A stretch of DNA of 64,000 nucleotides, from the NCBI GenBank assembly GCA_905331475.1, contig CAJNYU010001944.1, positions 1 to 64,000 of the forward strand. The letters are read 5' to 3'. The position numbers and the translations under genes were made by a program. Shown in pieces: positions 57,683 through 64,000 of the stretch (the first letter of the stretch is position 1; the number at the start of each line of letters is the position of its first letter). This DNA comes from Rotaria socialis. Lineage: Eukaryota > Rotifera > Eurotatoria > Philodinida > Philodinidae. Below the pieces are notes generated by a model. That model was not told where the DNA came from and searched no databases. It was given only the letters and a program-made list of their open reading frames with translations.

Positions 57683-60600
57683 GTTTTGTTTTGAAACAAT
57701 AAGAACTGGAATATTTATTAATTATAAAAAAAATAAATGATGTTAATCTGATGAATAAAAAACTTCATTTTATTTGTAAAAAACAAATTCATTATGTAAT
57801 CAGAAAGCTATGCAAGGTTTAGAAACTTCTTCTATTTAAGCTGAAAATGTTCATCAAACTTGAAATGATAGATTTCAATAAAATACAATTTGTATCATTT
57901 CGAAAACTCGTTTTCGTCATTTTAATCTTTTTGTGTAAAATGATATTAAACATTTATGATCATTATCAGTATGATTAATTACAGACTAATTTATTTCACC
58001 CTGTGAGTACAATTATTCAACTATGATATTCAAGAAGTCTGACCTCCATTGTAATTATTTAATATTATATTCAATATAAATTATGCAGTAAATAAATCTG
58101 GGCTTCGTTTTCTAGAGGATTCGCCACATATAAGCATTTTAATTTAATTACTTTGTTATTAAATGCTATCTACTCTAGGCTAGTGGCTCAGCATGATTAT
58201 GGCTCACAGAGACTGATTTTAGTCGCTTAAGATCTCTTAACGTAAACTATTGATTCTGAGAATGAAAGCGACGCTAATGCATCGAATCAAACAAAAGAAA
58301 ACTCTGTGGTAACTTGAAAGATGTTGTCGAAGAGAAATCTAATATAATACAGTTATCAACAAACATCCTCCTGTCTATCTCTTAAAGCAAAATGAGAAGA
58401 ATTCTACATCTAAAGTTTGACTTTAATATTTTTATTGCTTAAAATATGCATTTAAAAAAAACATTTATTTACGTTTTGATCACCTCGGGATAAATTTATC
58501 ATGCAAGAAACATAAAAACTTGTCATTTCTTAGCAAAATGTCGTTTTCAAAAAACAAAAACAACTCATAACTTAGTCGACCAACATTATTCTCATTTAAA
58601 ATTTGTACCAAATAAATAAAAATCATTAGTGTAGTGTGTATTATTTGAGACATGTATTGAAAATAAGAATCTACTATTGATACTTACATAAGGATGTGCA
58701 CAAAATTTCGAGGATGATTAGTAGTAGTATATAGCTTGTGTTAGTTATCGGTCGTAATTATATAAAAATAGAATGATGAAAATTTAGTAGAAAATGTCTA
58801 CAAATTCTATAAGACTCGAATTTTATCTAATTGTATGCTTGAAATTTATCAATAGGTGAAGGAAACATTAGTCAACAATATAGATTTATTCATAAATAAA
58901 ACAAAGGATACTGTTCGCAGCAAGAAACCATAAAACTTCGGTTCTGATAATTACATGAACCTTTAGTGAGGCGTCATGTAGCGTTATATAATTACTTCTA
59001 GTCTGTGATGTAGCAATCATCTAACCTTACTCATTTAAGTGTAAAGACTGTCCTATCTATTCCATTACCTTATTTTTTTTGTTCCTTTTCTACTTCTCTA
59101 CTCTCGTTTCCTTCTTCTCATCTTGTTGACGTATGACCGATAATTTCTCCGTCTTTTCTACAGAAACCTGTGTTACGTTCCTACTAGTGACATCGTGAAG
59201 AAATAAAGTAGCTCGAATCTACCCTTCCAATTTATTGTTACATGTATTTATACCAAAAAAGGTATTAGTATTAAATCTTATTATTTTTAATAGATTCAAA
59301 TTTTTTTGATTGTCTAGATCTATATATTTACTGAGATTTTTCAATGCAGATAAAAATAGTTCGCTGATTTTATTACGTATGACTATTATTCAAAAAATGA
59401 ATTGGTATGGCTATAAAATTCTGTATACTGCTGTTATTGAAAGCTAAGCATTAAGTTGTAATTTTGGCTTTAGCATTTCAAATATTTTCTACTTACAAGC
59501 AGACTTTGAAATCTCTATTTAATGCCATTTGTTAGGTAAAAACCTTTTTTTAAATTAAAAGCAGATATTAACTAAAAAAATAATCTTCAAAATACTTCGC
59601 TTTTACAAGTTAAAAAAAAAGATTTTCATAGAAGTATTATACCTTATGCACAGTATAGACTTTCGACATAAGTGAATTATATATATTCATATTTGAATTG
59701 CGATCTTTTCGGAACTAAAATACTAACAAGTCGAATAGCATTTAACTGAATATATGAGATTATAATTACTGTATGAGATCACCGATTGTTAGGCTCATGA
59801 CATTGCTTCTTTCATCTGTTAGAACGGTTCCTTATTTGCTTCTACGACACGCATGTTATTTCAAATGTGTTTCTCATCGACATATTAAAAACAAACAGAA
59901 ATGACTTTGATCGGTCTCAAAAATTTGGCCATCATTTTCTTATATTATATTTATCAGAGAAGATCTCATATGAATGGTTGATACAGTGATTCAAGCTTCG
60001 TAGAGTTAATAGTCATTACCTCTATATTTAAATTAATTTTTGTCTAGATTTCGAACTTTTGAAACACAATATATTCTTCACATTTTTTCTTAGATGTTCA
60101 AGGAGTACAAACAATGTTGAACAGAGTAAACATCGCTCTATTGGTATAATGCTATGCATTATTGATAATTGCTAATAATTATTGACGTTTTACTTGCATC
60201 CATAGAAAATATTCAAAGCATAATTCAGAATTATTGATTATTCAATTATAATTTAAAATTCATTTTGAAACATTCAATCCACAAGAGATCTATCTTCATA
60301 TTTCAATACGAATAGCCTGTCTATTCAAATAAGTTTTGTATTAATCACCAACTACGCTATATTAATTGAAAATTCTTCAATTGGATTACTGATGATTTTC
60401 AAAATAAAACCATTCATCTTTGTAATAAAAGTTGTAGAATAAATCTTAAAAGTACCCTCAATGAAACATATTTTTACATTTAGCATCTTAATTTACTTTT
60501 CTTGATAATATTCGATACTTTCTACCTGACTTTCTGGTTGCGCATTCCAGCATTATGAAATAAGTTTTATTGTAGTTGATTGATTTATTTTTGTTTGAAA

Positions 60601-61834
60601 GAACATGTAAAACTAGAGTACATGTTTGCTGAAGTAAGCATCTTTATATTGTAGACAGCAGTAATTTTCTAAATAGACGATTATTTTCTGGACGATTTGT
60701 CGAGTTATTGGAGCTGTCATCCTACTGTTTCATATAGAAGATAAGAACTTAAGAAAGAAATCTGTCAATTGGTACGTTCTGACATGCGCTTCCGTATAAC
60801 AACAAAAAAAACTTTAATATTCTACTGAAAGAAGATTTCTAGAGAATTTTCAAGTTACTGAATGAGTTATATTTCAAAATTGTTTTGATGAATATCTCTG
60901 AAAAATGTTCTAATATACGAATGAAACTTTCGTATGATTTGACTCACAATCAATAGTCGAAATCTGAGATGGAAGCCTTGAGAAATGAGTGATTTCATCT
61001 TCAAGACACCGTCAACCGCTCTATCTAATTAAGTCCTTATCCAAATATGTAAATTTCATTATCCCTCTGGAGACTCGTTATATCTTTATCTATATCCATA
61101 TATATATACATAAACAAAGAAAAGCTTTTCATCAATTCTGGTAACATGCAAATGAGTCGAATATATTTTGCTTTACATGAAAGTTATTAGATCCAATAAT
61201 AATATATAGGTCATCATTTTTTTCTTCATGTGGCGAAACTTTGATGGAGATTCATCAAAGTGTTATAAATAATAGATGAATACGGTTAGAAAATCTAAGT
61301 GAATTATCTCTTTTTTTCCTTTGATAAATACTATCCATAACTAATAATGTTCGCCAGACCAGCTCAATTGATCTATATTGTGGGGGGGAAAAGTTGTTGA
61401 TTGGGTCCTTATGTATGTTAGTCAATATAGTTCAATGATGGTACGTATTCTTTAGATATTTGTAACATCCATAACGGATCTGTGAAATTAAATTACAACA
61501 ATAGAATATATTGCCATTATTCAGTTCTATTATGTTATTTTATTCGCTGAGTATTAGAAATATTTTTTTCTTTTTCTATCACTGAAATCGGACAGAAACC
61601 AGTTAGTGATATTTGTTAACACCAATAGACGTGACGCTCCTCCTCGTTTTCTTCTATTTATATTCTACAATTATTGCTCTCTTCTTAGACATCGTTGTTG
61701 CTCTCTCTCTCTCTCTCCCTGTCCTGTGATTGTCGATACTTTCATTATTTCTATTTGGTGTGCTTTAGTAGCAAGTTGATAAAGATAAAAGAAAGCCGTC
61801 AATTGTATTATTTGAAAAATCATTCGATATAGAT
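57683..61834. other. 4.1 kb gene-free AT-rich spacer
   Basis: Polyadenylation-type AATAAA motifs occur just after the AK8 stop (57733, 57754). Beyond that both strands lack supported coding sequence. A (CT)n run sits at 61701-61718 upstream of the next gene. No structured element was recognised by eye. Confidence 0.5.
61701..61718. repeat. (CT)n microsatellite
   Basis: Eight CT units followed by CC, about 120 bases upstream of the start codon at 61835; it could lie in the 5' leader or promoter. Confidence 0.8.
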
Positions 61835-61960
61835 ATGGGTTCGGATACATCAAAATCGAAAAAACATCCAACACAATTAACAGAAGAAGAAGTTCAATTA
61901 TTACTTAAAAATACACGTTTTAATCGAAAACAAATTATGGAATGGCATCAAGGTTTTCTT
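61835..61960 (+). CDS. first exon of a probable neuronal calcium sensor-like EF-hand protein (partial)
   Basis: The exon encodes 42 residues beginning MGSDTSKSKKHPTQLTEEEV and ending EWHQGFL. The donor is GTAAGT at phase 0. An N-terminal MG plus Ser/Lys suggests N-myristoylation. The pattern of L..T.F....I..W..GFL matches the start of neuronal calcium sensors (frequenin, VILIP, KChIP), just before EF-hand 1 (family: QWYKGFLKDCP). The EF-hands themselves are not visible in the remaining 2 kb, so the next exon must lie beyond the window or behind a long intron. The family call is therefore tentative. Confidence 0.6.
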
Positions 61961-64000
61961 GTAAGTACTTATTGGCAATAAATTGATTTGGTTAATCTTG
62001 TTCCGTATCATTGAATCTGTATATTCGATTTGTAATATCTCTTATGCTAAAATGCATTATCAAAAGTCATATGTTGAGGATTAGGCTTACTTGTTGATAA
62101 ACATTGCTAACGATATTCTGAGCTTGTTATGTGTACAATTCGTTACATTGTATTTATAAGGAAAGATTGACTGGGTTTGAATTTCATATTCTATCATATA
62201 TGAATAATTAAATGAGATTCTACTTCTTCAATATTAAAATTAGAAATAATTTCTAAAATTTTTGTAAAATCCACTTATTATTAAGTCATATCGATAAAAT
62301 ATTCTAAAATGAATTCAGAGAGAAAACTGTTATATTGTTTTATTTTTTTATTCAAAAAGAATTCCTTTGGATAGTCCCACGTTTAGAACCGAAAGAAAGT
62401 ACGAGAGATTAAGTAAATATTATTTCGAAAGAGAGAGATATTACTCATTGGAGCATAGGCTCTTCTCTTATTCTATCGATGGATACAAACTTGATTGTTT
62501 TGTGCTTCTCAAAAACATGAAGTTTCTTTGGTGTCTATAAAAATATCTTCGAATCCCAAGAGATGCAAAAAAATTGCTATGAGTGTAAATATTTATTCCA
62601 TTGGCTGCCTTATATTTTCAGACAATGTTTTAAGCATGTAATTATCCATTCCTTCAAGTCTAATGATATATTTCCTCGAAAAAACGTCAACAATTATCGA
62701 TATATTTTTCTACTTACTGCGCATCTGTTAAGTTGATAAGCATAACCATATACTAGACAAGTTTTCTACTAACGTCGTTGCCATCTGTCGGCTAATATAG
62801 TCAAATAGATAGAGCTTTTAGAGAAGGTCAAACAAATGAAGCACTCTCTTGTTATGCTATTCGAAAATAACTAAATGCAAAAATAAATATATATCTAAGA
62901 GCTTTATTCTAAATAGCCAGTTTACAAATAAATCTGATGATTTCATTCCTGTTTTGCATATATATATATATGTCTTAGCAGTTTATCCTAATTCAACTGA
63001 CATCTTAACGCTTTGTTTCGTGTCTCTAATAGTAAGATTCACTATCGATATCTGGTTTTCCCTATACATGAATACACTAAATTTCTATGAATGCTTTAAT
63101 AACATCGTTACCAAAATAAAGCAGCATATTAACACTAATATATATAGGAGGCATTTCACGTAAGCCACGATCAGTTACAGCAAAAGGTTGCTCAATCGAT
63201 CTCACCGATTTGGCTCATCTTTTTACAGTAGGTAGCTCTGGTAAAGTTAGGAAGAATCTGAAAATTTCAGCTCGAACGGATGATCTATTCTGGAGATATA
63301 TGCACTCAAAGTAAGACGGGGTCGGAATTTTTGTGCACCGACAATTTCCAGTAAATCTTCATTTTCTCAAGAACAATAAAAGCGCTGTAACAAAACGTTT
63401 TTCACCATTAATAGTATAGCCAATGATCTATCATTTGATGGTATTGAAAGTATCTTGTGTTGCAATAAATTTCTCCATGCGGTCGATCTGGCGCCGAAAA
63501 TAGGGCCCCGTTGTATAGGATCGATTGGTCAGATCAGTGAGGTGGGTGAATGTCAATATAGTGTAAACTGAAAGACAGCATTAAACTGCATCGAATGGTG
63601 TGTTCAAAGCGTTGCGATTTTGATTTTCAGAAGCGAAAATGTTTTCAACAAGATCTCGATATTTTCAAGAAAAATTCATCTGAAAAACACTTGTGCTCGT
63701 TTTTTTTCTTATATTATTTTTATATATTGAAATATTCGCACATATTCTGATAGCGCGTGAAATTCTCTACAGTTCTATTCAAAAAAATCTTGAATGCAAA
63801 TGGTTTGAAAAAAATTAGTACGAAAATAGAAAAGGAACTATGCATTCTGGCAAAGCTGGAAATTCTGCATGTTTTGATGAGCCACTGAAAAGTCACCAAG
63901 ATGTAGACGAGTATTTAGTATGAAGCATAATAGTCTCACTCAGTGAAAATCATCTAAGTAAGTCTGGTATCGAGGCCATTATATCATTATAGTTTAATTT
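61961..64000. other. intron or spacer with a G+C-richer right end
   Basis: This probably begins the first intron of the calcium-sensor-like gene. From about 63150 to 63640 the sequence becomes noticeably less AT-rich and includes GTCGGAATTTTTGTGCACCGAC, CGGTCGATCTGGCGCCG and GGGCCCC. No intact reading frame is present. A repetitive element is likely, but neither end was found. Confidence 0.4.

Noticed and set aside
62849-63163. 104-residue plus-strand frame considered as the next calcium-sensor exon
   Set aside because: No EF-hand pattern (D.D..G.I...E) and no acceptor matching phase 0.

Overview
The window is nuclear DNA from a small animal, most likely a bdelloid rotifer (inference; no species is claimed). 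It is AT-rich. The genes have many GT-AG introns, mostly 50-70 bases long, and animal-specific families are present: an orthopedia homeobox gene, rhotekin, a TRPA-type channel and an adenylate kinase 8. F-box and rhodopsin-like receptor remnants and a GH43 glycoside hydrolase also fit bdelloids. There are no operons or bacterial signals. I rebuilt exon chains by hand from splice sites and checked that reading phase is kept across every junction. Spans below run from start codon to stop codon, with exon limits in the evidence.

Left part (1-10.8 kb): a decayed MULE transposase, a short inverted-repeat element and a receptor pseudogene are followed by a minus-strand secreted-protein cluster. The cluster holds a 1145-residue protein with three MACPF domains, two paralogous cysteine-rich secreted proteins, and a 90-residue spliced Pro/Tyr/Gly-rich protein. 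This cluster is the best candidate for an undescribed extracellular system.

Middle part (11.8-34.5 kb): a TRPA-like channel carries a 2.25 kb intron loaded with mobile-element debris. Then come a broken F-box/receptor chimera, a broken NADPH oxidase, and a three-copy tandem array of an orphan polytopic membrane protein. After these lie a seven-exon GH43 gene, an intronless wax-synthase/MBOAT-like acyltransferase and a sialate O-acetylesterase.

Right part (37.7-64 kb): a broken LicD/fukutin-like gene is followed by conserved animal genes: otp, a divergent cyclin, rhotekin, a TRMT44-type tRNA methyltransferase, an AT-hook protein and, divergently, adenylate kinase 8. The last feature is the first exon of a probable neuronal-calcium-sensor-like protein running off the window. 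About 40% of the window is gene-poor AT-rich spacer, with at least three structured non-autonomous elements and five clearly broken genes or gene fragments besides the transposase relics.
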